34,861 bases of DNA from Bacteroidota bacterium (GTDB lineage Bacteria > Bacteroidota > Ignavibacteria > Ignavibacteriales > Melioribacteraceae): assembly GCA_023381535.1 (NCBI GenBank), contig JAMCSN010000017.1, positions 1-34,861 on the forward strand. Direction: 5' to 3'. Positions 1 to 6,212 of the stretch are shown piece by piece. The notes below the pieces were generated by a model. It was not told the DNA's origin, did no database searches, and was given only the letters and a program-made list of their open reading frames with translations. How positions within the stretch are numbered: position 1 is the stretch's first letter; each line of letters opens with the position of its first letter. The translations under genes were made by a program, and so were the position numbers.

Positions 1-573
1 AATGAACTTATTAGCAAGATCAATTGTGATGATATTGAAAGTATAGTTGACTGCTTAAGGCAAGTTAGAGATTCCGGGGGGCGGTTATTTATAGTTGGTT
101 CTGGGGGAGGTGCAGGACATGCCTCCCACGCAGTATGTGATTTTAGAAAATTATGTAACATTGAAGCTTATGCCCCTTATGATAATGTTTCCGAATTAAC
201 CGCAAGGGTAAATGATGAAGGCTGGGATGTGACTTTATTAAATTGGTTAAAAGTTAGCCGGTTTAATTCTAAGGATTGTGTATTTGTTTTTTCTGTGGGC
301 GGCGGAAGTGAAGAAAAAAATATAAGCGCTAATTTAGTTCAAGTTGTAAAATATGCTAAAGAGATTAGTGCTAAGGTTGTCGGGATTGCTGGTAAGGATG
401 GGGGTTATACTAAGAAAGTTGGGGAAGCAGTAGTTGTCATACCTGTTATAAACCAGTCTCATATCACTCCTTTAACGGAAGGATTCCAGGCAGTGATATG
501 GCACCTTCTAGTCTCACATCCTAAATTGCAGATAAACCCAACAAAGTGGGAATCAACTGAGGAAAAGCGGTAA
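1..573 (+). CDS. SIS-domain phosphosugar isomerase, GmhA-like (5' partial)
   Basis: The frame is open from base 1, so the start lies outside the window; 190 residues are visible. A glycine-rich GSGGGAGHASH segment near visible residue 35 and a second SVGGGSEEKN segment near 98 match the two phosphosugar-binding loops of SIS domains, in the layout seen in sedoheptulose-7-phosphate isomerases (GmhA). That family makes precursors of ADP- or GDP-heptose in the cytoplasm, for LPS or glycoproteins. The C-terminal half (VVGIAGKDGGYTKKVGEAVVVIP) is the usual SIS core followed by an interface helix. A transaldolase-like gene follows after 75 bp, which fits sugar-phosphate metabolism feeding the glycan genes downstream. 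The SIS assignment is firm; the exact substrate is inferred. Confidence 0.8.
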   Translation, partial: NELISKINCDDIESIVDCLRQVRDSGGRLFIVGSGGGAGHASHAVCDFRKLCNIEAYAPYDNVSELTARVNDEGWDVTLLNWLKVSRFNSKDCVFVFSVGGGSEEKNISANLVQVVKYAKEISAKVVGIAGKDGGYTKKVGEAVVVIPVINQSHITPLTEGFQAVIWHLLVSHPKLQINPTKWESTEEKR

Positions 574-587
574 ACTGTGAATTGTGA

Positions 588-602
588 TCCGCCGAAGGCG
601 GA
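588..602. other. Mini-hairpin with GAA triloop
   Basis: TCCGCC-GAA-GGCGGA is a perfect 6-bp stem with a three-base GAA loop in the 75-bp gap between the SIS and transaldolase genes. No U-run follows, so it is not a canonical terminator. It shares the C-GAA-G loop of the hairpins at 1437 and 6125. Confidence 0.5.
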
Positions 603-648
603 GTGAATCGTAAATTAAAAACTAATGTAAAAACTTTAGGGGAGTAAT

Positions 649-1353
649 ATGAATCTAAAAGTAAAATTATTTGCAGATGGTGCGGAAAAAGCTGGAATGG
701 TTGAAATGTACAACAATCCGATTATTTCTGGATTTACGACCAACCCCACCTTGATGAAAAAGGCTGGAATTACGGATTACAAATCTTTTGCGAAAGACAT
801 TCTTACTATAATTAAAGATAAGCCAATTTCCTTTGAGGTATTTTCAGATGAATTTGAAGAAATGGAAAGACAGGCGCTAGAAATTGCGTCGTGGGGAAGA
901 AACGTTTACGTAAAGATTCCAATAACAAATACAAAAGCTGAGTCAAGTTTGGAGTTGGTAGAAAGACTTAGCATTGCAGGCGTTAAAATTAATGTAACTG
1001 CAATGATGACTCTCCAACAGGTAAAAGATGCGTTACCTGTATTAGCTAATAGTTCCGGCGGTTATGTTTCTGTTTTCGCTGGTCGAATAGCAGACGCAGG
1101 TATAGACCCAGTACCAATAATGAAGTCAGCGGTTGAATTACTGAAAGATAGTAAGAATATTGAGCTAATTTGGGCTAGTCCACGAGAACTGTTTAATGTG
1201 GTACAAGCTGACTCAATTGGATGTCATATAATAACGGCAACGAATGACATATTAAAGAAACTTCCAACGTTAGGAAAAGATCTTACTCAATTCTCTCTTG
1301 AAACAGTGAAAATGTTCTACAATGATGCGAAGTCAGCTGGGTATACGATTTGA
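649..1353 (+). CDS. Transaldolase-like protein (TalC/FSA family)
   Basis: A 234-residue protein of the short transaldolase/fructose-6-phosphate aldolase type. These are cytoplasmic class I aldolases that move dihydroxyacetone units between sugar phosphates. The N-terminus (LFADGAEKAGM, then SGFTTNPTLMKKAG) is the family's first strand and TNP motif. VYVKIPIT places the expected Schiff-base lysine at residue 89. NVTAMMTLQQ and SVFAGRIADAGIDP are the later conserved barrel strands. Length is typical of the TalC subfamily (about 215-240). The start is supported by AGGGGAG upstream of the ATG. Next to the SIS gene it may act on sedoheptulose or a related sugar phosphate. Family confident; it may not be the housekeeping transaldolase. 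Confidence 0.85.
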   Translation: MNLKVKLFADGAEKAGMVEMYNNPIISGFTTNPTLMKKAGITDYKSFAKDILTIIKDKPISFEVFSDEFEEMERQALEIASWGRNVYVKIPITNTKAESSLELVERLSIAGVKINVTAMMTLQQVKDALPVLANSSGGYVSVFAGRIADAGIDPVPIMKSAVELLKDSKNIELIWASPRELFNVVQADSIGCHIITATNDILKKLPTLGKDLTQFSLETVKMFYNDAKSAGYTI

Positions 1354-1436
1354 TTGTGTGTTGGTAGAAGTTAGAAAGTTAAATCGAAAATTATTTGGTA
1401 TTCGCTGAAGGGGGATGAGAACGCGTATTAGGATTG

Positions 1437-1458
1437 TCCCGAAGGGATGGCTTTGCCA
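1437..1458. repeat. Twin mini-hairpin repeat, copy 1
   Basis: TCCC-GAA-GGGA is followed directly by TGGC-TTT-GCCA: two four-base stems with three-base loops. A second copy interrupts the IS3-type gene at 6125. There the second stem reads TGCC-TTT-GGCA, a paired change that keeps the pairing. Confidence 0.6.
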
Positions 1459-1535
1459 TAGGATTGATGATTGAAGGATTTAAGGATTGATTCCCGATAA
1501 AGAGCATCGGGACGCATAAAACGCGGATTGAAGGA

Positions 1536-1595
1536 TCCCGTTAAATCCCGTAATAAAAAAATTATACAGGACAGGTAGCTTCGCATTTCACGGGA
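1536..1595. repeat. 60-bp palindromic element, CCCGTGAAAT family
   Basis: The ends TCCCGTTAAAT (1536-1546) and ATTTCACGGGA (1585-1595) are inverted repeats with one mismatch. There is no coding capacity inside. Related ends occur at 3878, 4970-5003 and 5907, and as the ends of the insertion at 1865. Confidence 0.55.
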
Positions 1596-1864
1596 CAGGT
1601 TTTTGGATTGAAGAACAAATCATCGATTATAAATCGACAATCCAGGGGGTGGTTGGAAGATTGGTGGAGACAGGCAGGATGAAGATGAGAAGTTGGGAAG
1701 ATTGGAAGGTGGGCGGGGAGACAGGAAGGACGGAAGATGGGAAGTTGGGAAGATTGGAAGTTAGGTGGAGGGAAGGTGGGCAGATAGGAAGGATTGAGGA
1801 TAAGTAGGTGTGAAGCATGGAGAGGAAAAAAGATTTAAAACATTTTAGAGATTTGGAAGTTTAC

Positions 1865-1963
1865 CCCGTGAAATATTTTGAATTACGTTAAGTGCTTTAT
1901 TCATAATATTGATCGGTGTTTGTAATTAATCAATTTCTCAAAAAGATATTTCACAGGGTGAAC
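1865..1963. mobile_element. 99-bp MITE-like insertion with CCCCGTGAAATAT ends
   Basis: Lies between the Tyr codon ending at 1864 and the Gln codon at 1964 of the four-helix-bundle gene. The left end ACCCCGTGAAATAT and the reverse complement of the right end, ACCCTGTGAAATAT, match with one mismatch. ACC beside the left end recurs as ACC at the right flank, a possible short target duplication. Nothing is encoded. The terminal core differs by one base from that of the neighbouring GIY-YIG element, which suggests a non-autonomous relative. Confidence 0.65.
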
Positions 1964-2155
1964 CAATGCGCTTTTAAATCAGCGATGCGAATTTATGAGG
2001 TTACTAAAAAATTTCCCTCAGAGGAAAAATATTCATTAGTCGATCAAATAAGAAGAGCCTCCAGAGCAGTATGTTCGAACTTGGCTGAAGCCTGGCGTAA
2101 ACGGAAATATAAAGCCGTGTTTGTTAACAAAATTACTGACTCAATGCAAGAAGCC

Positions 2156-2466
2156 CGCCCCGTGTAATAAATAGGAATTTTATTGGAATTATTCTACACA
2201 TATGTTCTAAAAAGTTTGAAAGATAACCAGTTTTATATAGGATTTACTTCAAATCTTGAACAAAGAATGGATCAACATAGAATGGGATTAGTTGATTCAA
2301 CTAAAAATAGACAACCGCTCAAATTAATTTATTATGAGGTCTGTTTTGATAAAAACTCGGCTTTAAAACGTGAAAAATATCTGAAAACAACATACGGGCA
2401 TCGATATTTGAAACATCGGTTAAATGAAAATACTGTTGGAATAATACTTAAATAATTACACGGGGC
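2156..2466 (+). mobile_element. GIY-YIG-encoding insertion with 12-bp terminal inverted repeats
   Basis: The left end GCCCCGTGTAAT (2157-2168) and right end ATTACACGGGGC (2455-2466) are perfect 12-bp inverted repeats. They enclose one small gene, the GIY-YIG nuclease at 2183-2455. The element sits inside the four-helix-bundle gene, and removing 311 bp restores that reading frame. It is far smaller than any IS and carries no transposase I recognise. Direction and nuclease-driven mobility are inferred. Confidence 0.7.
2183..2455 (+). CDS. Small GIY-YIG nuclease-domain protein
   Basis: A 90-residue protein consisting of little more than a GIY-YIG domain, the fold of UvrC and of some homing endonucleases. 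FYTYVLKSLKDNQFYIGFTSNLEQRMDQHR contains the paired motif (TYV...YIG) and the following conserved Arg (R28) and HR. KLIYYEVCFDKNSALKREKYLK contains the expected E near residue 70. Stand-alone proteins of this size are common but their function is mostly unknown. The start is a TTG at 2183; no ATG is available upstream. The stop overlaps the first base of the right terminal repeat, so the gene fills the element. Whether the protein cuts DNA to move the element is an inference. Confidence 0.8.
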   Translation: MELFYTYVLKSLKDNQFYIGFTSNLEQRMDQHRMGLVDSTKNRQPLKLIYYEVCFDKNSALKREKYLKTTYGHRYLKHRLNENTVGIILK

Positions 2467-2730
2467 AAGGAAACACAAAGTTGGTTAGAATTTTCATTAG
2501 CATGCCAATATGTTGAAAAAGGATTGTTCGAAGAGCTTGATGCTGAATATGAAAAAATTATAGCAATGTTAAATTCTATGGAAATGAATTCAGATAAGTT
2601 TTGTTATTGAGAGCAAAACATCCAGCGTATAAAACAATATTGATGATGGTATGTTATCCGTACTTTCTCATTTATCTAAAGTGCAATAACTGTTATATTA
2701 AAGGGGAATATTTTAAAAAAAGGAAACACA

Positions 2731-2949
2731 ATGCCAACAAAAACTGGAAAGCGAAATAGAAGAACCCCGGAAGTAGTTTACCGTAACAATAAACCAGTCT
2801 CAGTTATATTAGACATTGCTGAATATAACGAAATGCTTGAACGTTTAGAGGACGTAAAAGACATAAAGTTTATAGAAAATCTGAAGAGTAAACAATTAAA
2901 GTTTAGAAAACTCGATGATTTTTTAACGGGCTACAATCGTAATGTATGA
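2731..2949 (+). CDS. Putative antitoxin of a RelBE/ParDE-like pair
   Basis: A 72-residue basic protein. The RTPEVVYRNNKPVSVILDIAEYNEMLERLED segment resembles the DNA-binding N-terminal part of Phd/RelB-type antitoxins, where a short strand and the P-V-x-V-I-L-D stretch precede a helix. The C-terminal half (KLDDFLTGYNRNV) would be the flexible part that wraps the toxin. The ATG has no strong ribosome site beyond AAAGGAAAC. It overlaps the RelE-like gene by 8 bp, the usual antitoxin-first order. It should neutralise that toxin and repress the shared promoter. The family is inferred mostly from the partner. Confidence 0.7.
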   Translation: MPTKTGKRNRRTPEVVYRNNKPVSVILDIAEYNEMLERLEDVKDIKFIENLKSKQLKFRKLDDFLTGYNRNV

Positions 2950-3196
2950 AATATATTTAGAGAGTTCTGCTGAGAAGGATTTGCGTAAAATACCCGCTGC
3001 ATATTTCAATCCTATAATAACTAGAATAAAAGCGCTTGCAGAAAATCCCCATCCACCCGGCTGCAGGAAAATAAAAGACACAGAAAAATTTTGGCGGATA
3101 AGGATAGGGGATTATAGAGTGCTCTTTGGAATTGACGAACCTTCTAAGTCTATAAAAATTTATAAGGTAAAACATAGAAAAGATGCTTATAGGTAA
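2942..3196 (+). CDS. RelE/ParE-superfamily toxin
   Basis: An 84-residue protein with the compact RelE fold pattern. YEIYLESSAEKDLRKIPAAY is the first strand and helix, RIKALAENPHPPGCRKIKDTEKFWRIRIGDYRVLFGID contains the characteristic RIR-GDYRV-F core, and IKIYKVKHRKDAY is the C-terminal strand with the basic HRKDAYR end. RelE members are ribosome-dependent mRNA endonucleases; ParE members poison gyrase. The HRKDxYR ending favours the RelE side. It starts inside the antitoxin's last codons. All family landmarks are present, so it looks intact. Confidence 0.88.
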   Translation: MYEIYLESSAEKDLRKIPAAYFNPIITRIKALAENPHPPGCRKIKDTEKFWRIRIGDYRVLFGIDEPSKSIKIYKVKHRKDAYR

Positions 3197-3418
3197 AGTG
3201 GATTTTAGGATTGAAGGAATGAAGGATTTTAGGATTGTAGGATTTGCGATTGAAGGATGTAGGATGTAAGGATTGTAGGAATTTAGGATTGAAGAAATGT
3301 AGGAATGAGGAATAAATCGTCAATAATAAATCATAAATCGACAATCCGAAGGGATTTTAGGATTGATGATTGTAGGATTTGCGATTGTAGGATTGAGGAA
3401 CAAATCATAAAGCCACAG
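3197..3418. repeat. GGATTG repeat tract with conserved tail
   Basis: Imperfect 7-8-bp repeats of the type AGGATTGTAGGATTTG, then the conserved tail (about 3312-3345) with AAATCGTCAATAATAAATCATAAATCGACAATCC, quoted here only for its end motif CGACAATCC, followed by a GAAGGGATT hairpin arm. Similar tails occur near 1618, 3836 and 4070. The reading frame running through it is an upstream extension of the next gene, not a gene. Confidence 0.6.
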
Positions 3419-3769
3419 ATGAATAAGAATGAATTAAAAGAACGTACGAAAAGGTTCGCGCATGATTGCGTTAAGTTAGCTTTAAAGCTTCCGAATACTT
3501 TTCTTGGTAATCATATTAAAGGTCAATTGATAAGATGCAGCACTTCAGTCGCAGCTAATTATCGAGCGGCGTGTCTCGGACAAAGTAAAGCGACATTTAT
3601 TTCAAAAGTTAGTATTGTTATTGAAGAAGCGGACGAAAGCGAATTCTGGTTGGAATTTATGATTGATGAAAATTTACTTAATAAAGATCAAGTTGAACCT
3701 TTAAGAAATGAAGCGCATGAATTAGCATCAATATTTATTTCTTCGAGAATGACGGCGGTGGGGAATTAG
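3419..3769 (+). CDS. Four-helix-bundle (S23/IVS-type) protein
   Basis: A 116-residue protein of the four-helix-bundle family. ERTKRFAHDCVKLALKLPNTFLGNHIKGQLIRCSTSVAANYRAAC is helices 1 and 2 with the signature R-x-S-x-S-V-A-A-N-Y-R-A, and SKVSIVIEEADESEFWLEFM is helix 3 with the EEADE-WL core. The open frame reaches back to 3305, but those 38 residues only translate the repeat tract. The ATG at 3419 is therefore the chosen start, although its ribosome site is weak. The paralogue at 1817 belongs to the other sub-branch (NLAEAWRKR). Function unknown; related proteins form basket-like pentamers that bind nucleic acids (Avd). Confidence 0.8.
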   Translation: MNKNELKERTKRFAHDCVKLALKLPNTFLGNHIKGQLIRCSTSVAANYRAACLGQSKATFISKVSIVIEEADESEFWLEFMIDENLLNKDQVEPLRNEAHELASIFISSRMTAVGN

Positions 3770-4170
3770 GATTGTAGGATTGATGATTGGAGGAATCTAG
3801 GATTGTAGGAATGTAAGATTGTAGGATTGAAGAATAAATCATCGATTATAAATTGACAATCCGAAGGGAATGAAGGATCCCGTGAAATCCTATGGAGTAA
3901 AAATTCAAAATTCATAGGACAGGTAGTAAAAGCAAAAGCACTTCCCGCCAAAAATATCCGTCAAAAAGATGCCGGACAAGCGGCGGGCAGGCACGGAAAG
4001 CGCGGATTGAAGGATTTGAGGATGGATGATTTAAGGATGTTGGGATTTATGATTTTAGGAGTGTAGGAGAAATCGTCAATCGACAATAATAAATCATAAA
4101 TCCAAAAGGCAGCTGATAGATTTATTTTCAAAAACATTGTATTTTATATTTGTAATTTGTGATAAATGAT
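3770..4170. repeat. Non-coding repeat region with CCCGTGAAAT palindrome
   Basis: GGATTG-type repeats (3770-3835), a conserved tail with TCGATTATAAATTGACAATCC features (3836-3866), a palindromic unit at 3878-3926 (TCCCGTGAAAT, then TCCTATG...CATAGGA), a GC-rich stretch (about 3955-4010) and another GGATTG tract with tail (4010-4110). The last 60 bp before the next gene are plain AT-rich DNA that may hold its promoter. No gene seen. Confidence 0.65.
3878..3919. repeat. CCCGTGAAAT-type palindromic unit
   Basis: Starts with TCCCGTGAAAT (3878-3888) and contains the stem TCCTATG (3888-3894) with CATAGGA (3913-3919). Its first 11 bases match the end of the 1536 element and the copies at 4924 and 5907. 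Confidence 0.5.
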
Positions 4171-4455
4171 ATGCGGTTAAAAAAGAACGAAATAGAAAAA
4201 ATAAGAGAGGTGATAGGGGGATATGATAGACATGCTGATGTATATTTATTCGGCTCGCGTGTAGACGATAACAAAAGAGGTGGCGATATTGATCTACTTG
4301 TTTTTTCGAATAAACTGACTTTTAATGAAAATCTAAAAATAAAGATTGAACTAAAGAAAATACTTGGCGATCAAAGAATAGATTTAATAATAAAACGCGA
4401 TAAATCAGATCCCTTTGTTGATCTAATATTTGATTCATCAATAAAATTAGCATGA
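4171..4455 (+). CDS. MntA-like nucleotidyltransferase antitoxin
   Basis: A 94-residue minimal nucleotidyltransferase. LFGSRVDDNKRGGDIDLLVF carries the GS (residues 28-29) and the D-x-D metal pair (D39, D41) of the polymerase-beta fold, and QRIDLIIKRD gives the third acidic strand. In HepT/MntA modules this enzyme AMPylates or otherwise modifies the partner HepT toxin on a tyrosine and inactivates it. A GTG at 4159 would add four residues; the ATG at 4171 is preferred because it directly precedes the conserved start of the fold. It overlaps the HepT-like gene by 4 bp (ATGA), which supports the pairing. Confidence 0.82.
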   Translation: MRLKKNEIEKIREVIGGYDRHADVYLFGSRVDDNKRGGDIDLLVFSNKLTFNENLKIKIELKKILGDQRIDLIIKRDKSDPFVDLIFDSSIKLA

Positions 4456-4898
4456 ATAAAAAAATAATACTTCTTAAAAGCGAATTGGAATTGATGAATA
4501 ATGCTTCTTCTATTTTGAATTACAGCTTCAAAAAATGTATAAGAATTGGCAAAAAAAAAGAGTACACACAAAAAGAATCAGATGCATTTGAAAATCTTGC
4601 GTCGCGTTTTGCGAGATTAAACGATATTATACTTCAAAAAATACTCAGGTCCATCCATTTAATTGATCTTGACGATGCCGGTACTCTTAGAGATTCAATC
4701 AACCTTGCCGAAAAAAAAAGAATAATTGCCGATGCCGATAAAATGATTGAAATGCGCGAGCTTAGGAATTCAATTGTGCATGAATATATTCCTGAAGTAA
4801 TAAAAAACATTTTCGCCAAATCAATGGAATTAACACCCTCTTTATTAAAGAACGTTGAATTAATAAATCGATACTGCCATTCTAAGTACAAAATCTGA
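4452..4898 (+). CDS. HepT-like HEPN ribonuclease toxin
   Basis: A 148-residue helical protein with the HEPN active-site motif R-x4-H-x-Y, seen as RNSIVHEY at residues 105-112. HEPN toxins of this type cut RNA (tRNA ends in studied cases) unless modified by the MntA partner. The upstream helices (KKKEYTQKESDAFENLASRFARLNDIILQKILRSI) fit the family. The ATG lies inside the stop region of the nucleotidyltransferase gene, so the two are translationally coupled. Both catalytic residues and the target tyrosine are intact, so the module looks functional. Confidence 0.85.
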   Translation: MNKKIILLKSELELMNNASSILNYSFKKCIRIGKKKEYTQKESDAFENLASRFARLNDIILQKILRSIHLIDLDDAGTLRDSINLAEKKRIIADADKMIEMRELRNSIVHEYIPEVIKNIFAKSMELTPSLLKNVELINRYCHSKYKI

Positions 4899-5264
4899 TT
4901 TTATATTATTCATATATTAAAGATTCCGTGAAATCCCACGAAGTAACAAACATTGTTCTTCATGGGACATCCCATGAAATAGTAAAAGGCACATTTCATG
5001 GGACATGGATAGTAAAACAAAAGCATCACACCGGATAGGATTGATGATTTTAGGATTTAGTGATAAGTAAGGAGAAATCAGAAGACGGAGGTCGGAGGTC
5101 AGAAAGACAGAAGTCAGAAATCAGTAGGGAGAAAAGGAGTAGGTAGAAGTCAGTAAGTAGTATGTGGTGAAAAATTAAAAGCATTTTTACAAAGGGTAAT
5201 CAAGAAATAATTGGATTGTTTCGCAAATCTAATTTTTATAATTTTATAGAAATGGTTTACTAAA
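4899..5264. repeat. Non-coding region with CCCATGAAAT palindromes and AG-rich tract
   Basis: A compound palindrome lies at 4924-5003: TCCCACGAAG (4934-4943) pairs with CTTCATGGGA (4958-4967) with one wobble, and TCCCATGAAAT (4970-4980) pairs exactly with ATTTCATGGGA (4993-5003). After a short GGATT tract, 5070-5160 is an imperfect GGTCGGAGGTCAGAAG-type repeat. The last 100 bp are AT-rich and may contain the promoter of the next pair. No gene seen. Confidence 0.65.
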
Positions 5265-5504
5265 ATGGAAAATTTAATAAAAAGAATAACTATAGATTCG
5301 AACATTTGTAACGGCAAACCAATAATAAGAGGTATGAGGATTACAGTGTCAACGATTCTAGAATATTTAGCTGCCGGCGAATCGGTTGAGAATATTTTAA
5401 GTTCATACCCTATATTAGAGCCGGAAGATATAAAGGCATGTTTGGAATATGCTAAAAGAGTTACTGATAAGAGCATAATTTCTTATGATCTCAAAGCATC
5501 CTGA
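5265..5504 (+). CDS. DUF433-family antitoxin-like protein
   Basis: A 79-residue DUF433 protein. RITIDSNICNGKPIIRGMRITVSTILEYLAAGESVENILSSYPILEPEDIKACLEYAKR is essentially the full domain, with the conserved C-x-GKP-x-I-RG-x-RI-x-V core and a winged-helix-like C-terminal half. DUF433 proteins commonly stand before DUF5615 PIN-like proteins and are thought to act as the antitoxin and autoregulator. The gene overlaps the next by 20 bp. No clear ribosome site precedes the ATG. Confidence 0.85.
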   Translation: MENLIKRITIDSNICNGKPIIRGMRITVSTILEYLAAGESVENILSSYPILEPEDIKACLEYAKRVTDKSIISYDLKAS

Positions 5505-5847
5505 GGATTATTCTTTTCTTGTTGATGTCAATTTACCAAAGAAATTTAGTTTTTTTAAGTGCGCTAATTTTGTTCATGTAGTTGATATTAACCCGCGATT
5601 TACGGATGAGGAAATATGGGATTATGCTTTAAGTGAAGATAAAGTTATTCTAACAAAGGATGCCGATTTTTATGAAAAAAGTATATCTTCAGAAACAAAA
5701 CCTAAAGTTATTTTTATGCAATTAGGAAATCTTACTATAAAAGAATTACATCATTTTTTTGAACTAAACTGGGGAATAATAATTGAACACTTAGAAAATG
5801 CCAGCCTGATTATAGTAAATATAGATAACATAAAAGTTGTAATCTAA
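5485..5847 (+). CDS. DUF5615 PIN-like toxin
   Basis: A 120-residue DUF5615 protein, a PIN-like nuclease fold usually paired with DUF433. FLVDVNLPKKF gives the first acidic residue, DEEIWDYALSEDKVILTKDADFYE gives the conserved E and the TKDADF strand, and PKVIFMQLGNL is the later core strand. The acidic residues would bind metal for RNA cleavage if it acts like PIN toxins; this is not tested for the family in general. It starts 20 bp inside the DUF433 gene, so the pair forms one module. Confidence 0.8.
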   Translation: MISKHPEDYSFLVDVNLPKKFSFFKCANFVHVVDINPRFTDEEIWDYALSEDKVILTKDADFYEKSISSETKPKVIFMQLGNLTIKELHHFFELNWGIIIEHLENASLIIVNIDNIKVVI

Positions 5848-5930
5848 AAAAAGATTTTCCCATGTGCATTGTAGAGGGAAAATAGTAACAAGTGAGGATT
5901 GTAGGATCCCGTGAAATCCCACGAAGTAAC
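5848..5930. repeat. Truncated CCCGTGAAAT repeat
   Basis: After a short GGATTGTAGGAT piece, 5907-5930 begins with TCCCGTGAAAT and matches 4926-4947 for 22 bp (through CGAAGTAAC). It then stops abruptly where TGTACTGCTT begins. The break is best explained by insertion of the IS3-type element into a copy of the repeat. Confidence 0.55.
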
Positions 5931-6212
5931 TGTACTGCTTCAGATGGAAATGGAATTTCCTAAATTTACAATAGTGTAAAACAAAAGGGGAATTCCATGC
6001 AGCAAAGAAAACATTACACAGCAGAACAGAAAGTAATGATTTTAAGAGAACTCTTAGAAAATAATGTTCCAATCAGTCAGTTAGCCGAGAAGTATGAAGT
6101 TCGGCCCTATGATATCTACAACTGTCCCGAAGGGATGCCTTTGGCAGAAGAAAAAATTGTTTGAATCGGCAACAGAAATATTTACTCCAAAGCCGTCAAC
6201 TCCAAAACACTC
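5931..6212 (+). pseudogene. IS3-type element remnant: left end and broken orfA
   Basis: TGTACTGCTTCAGATGG at 5931 looks like an IS3-family left end. An orfA starts at ATG 5997 after AGGGGAATTCC. QRKHYTAEQKVMILRELLENNVPISQLAEKYEV is the HTH of IS3/IS150 OrfA proteins. At 6125 a 19-bp twin-hairpin insertion breaks the frame: left of it reads ...YDIYN, and right of it WQKKLFESATE continues in another frame, as the uninterrupted protein should. The rest of orfA, all of orfB and the right end are missing; the sequence joins a truncated DUF4258 gene at about 6213. It cannot transpose by itself. Confidence 0.75.
6125..6146. repeat. Twin mini-hairpin insertion, copy 2
   Basis: TCCC-GAA-GGGA followed by TGCC-TTT-GGCA, inside the orfA remnant. 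Compared with the expected AACTGGCAG, the inserted segment is 19 bp (TCCCGAAGGGATGCCTTTG, 6125-6143) and is flanked by TG on both sides. The copy at 1437 has TGGC/GCCA in stem two, so both stem arms changed together. Confidence 0.65.

Larger units (their letters stand above)
1354..1816. repeat. Non-coding repeat region with GGATTG tracts and purine-rich tract
   Basis: No convincing gene is visible. The region holds imperfect runs of GGATTG(A/T)AGGATT, a 22-bp twin mini-hairpin (1437-1458), a 60-bp palindrome with CCCGTTAAAT/ATTTCACGGG ends (1536-1595), the hairpin TCGATT-ATA-AATCGA inside a conserved repeat tail (about 1618-1645), and a very C-poor GGGAAG/TTGGAAG tract (about 1643-1812). The open frame on the minus strand here is only the translation of the low-complexity tract. 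Confidence 0.7.
1817..2610 (+). pseudogene. Four-helix-bundle (S23/IVS-type) protein gene split by two insertions
   Basis: Three separated pieces read together as one typical four-helix-bundle protein. 1817-1864 gives an N-terminus ending FRDLEVY. 1964-2155 continues QCAFKSAM...TKKFPSEEKYSL.DQIRRASRAVCSNLAEAWRKRKY...DSMQEA. 2467-2610 gives KETQSWLEFSLACQYVEKGLF and a natural stop. Removing 1865-1963 (99 bp) and 2156-2466 (311 bp) leaves an uninterrupted frame of 127 codons, the normal family length, with family residues (ETQ.WL.F) correctly spaced. The first insert brings a stop (taa at about 1889) and the second ends the frame at 2165, so no full protein can be made as the DNA stands. These proteins resemble those encoded in 23S rRNA intervening sequences; their role as free-standing genes is not settled. 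Confidence 0.85.

Noticed and set aside
1627..1818. Minus-strand 63-residue frame in the purine-rich tract
   Set aside because: It only translates the low-complexity repeat (Ser/Pro/Leu-rich), with no ribosome site.
3305..3418. N-terminal extension of the four-helix-bundle protein at 3419
   Set aside because: The 38 residues are a translation of the repeat tract; homologues start at the later Met.
1817..3769. Diversity-generating retroelement, because S23-type proteins resemble Avd
   Set aside because: No reverse transcriptase and no template/variable repeat pair are present.
1426..4110. Possible CRISPR array from the regular GGATTG repeats
   Set aside because: Repeat units are 7-8 bp and imperfect, without fixed-length unique spacers, and there are no cas genes.
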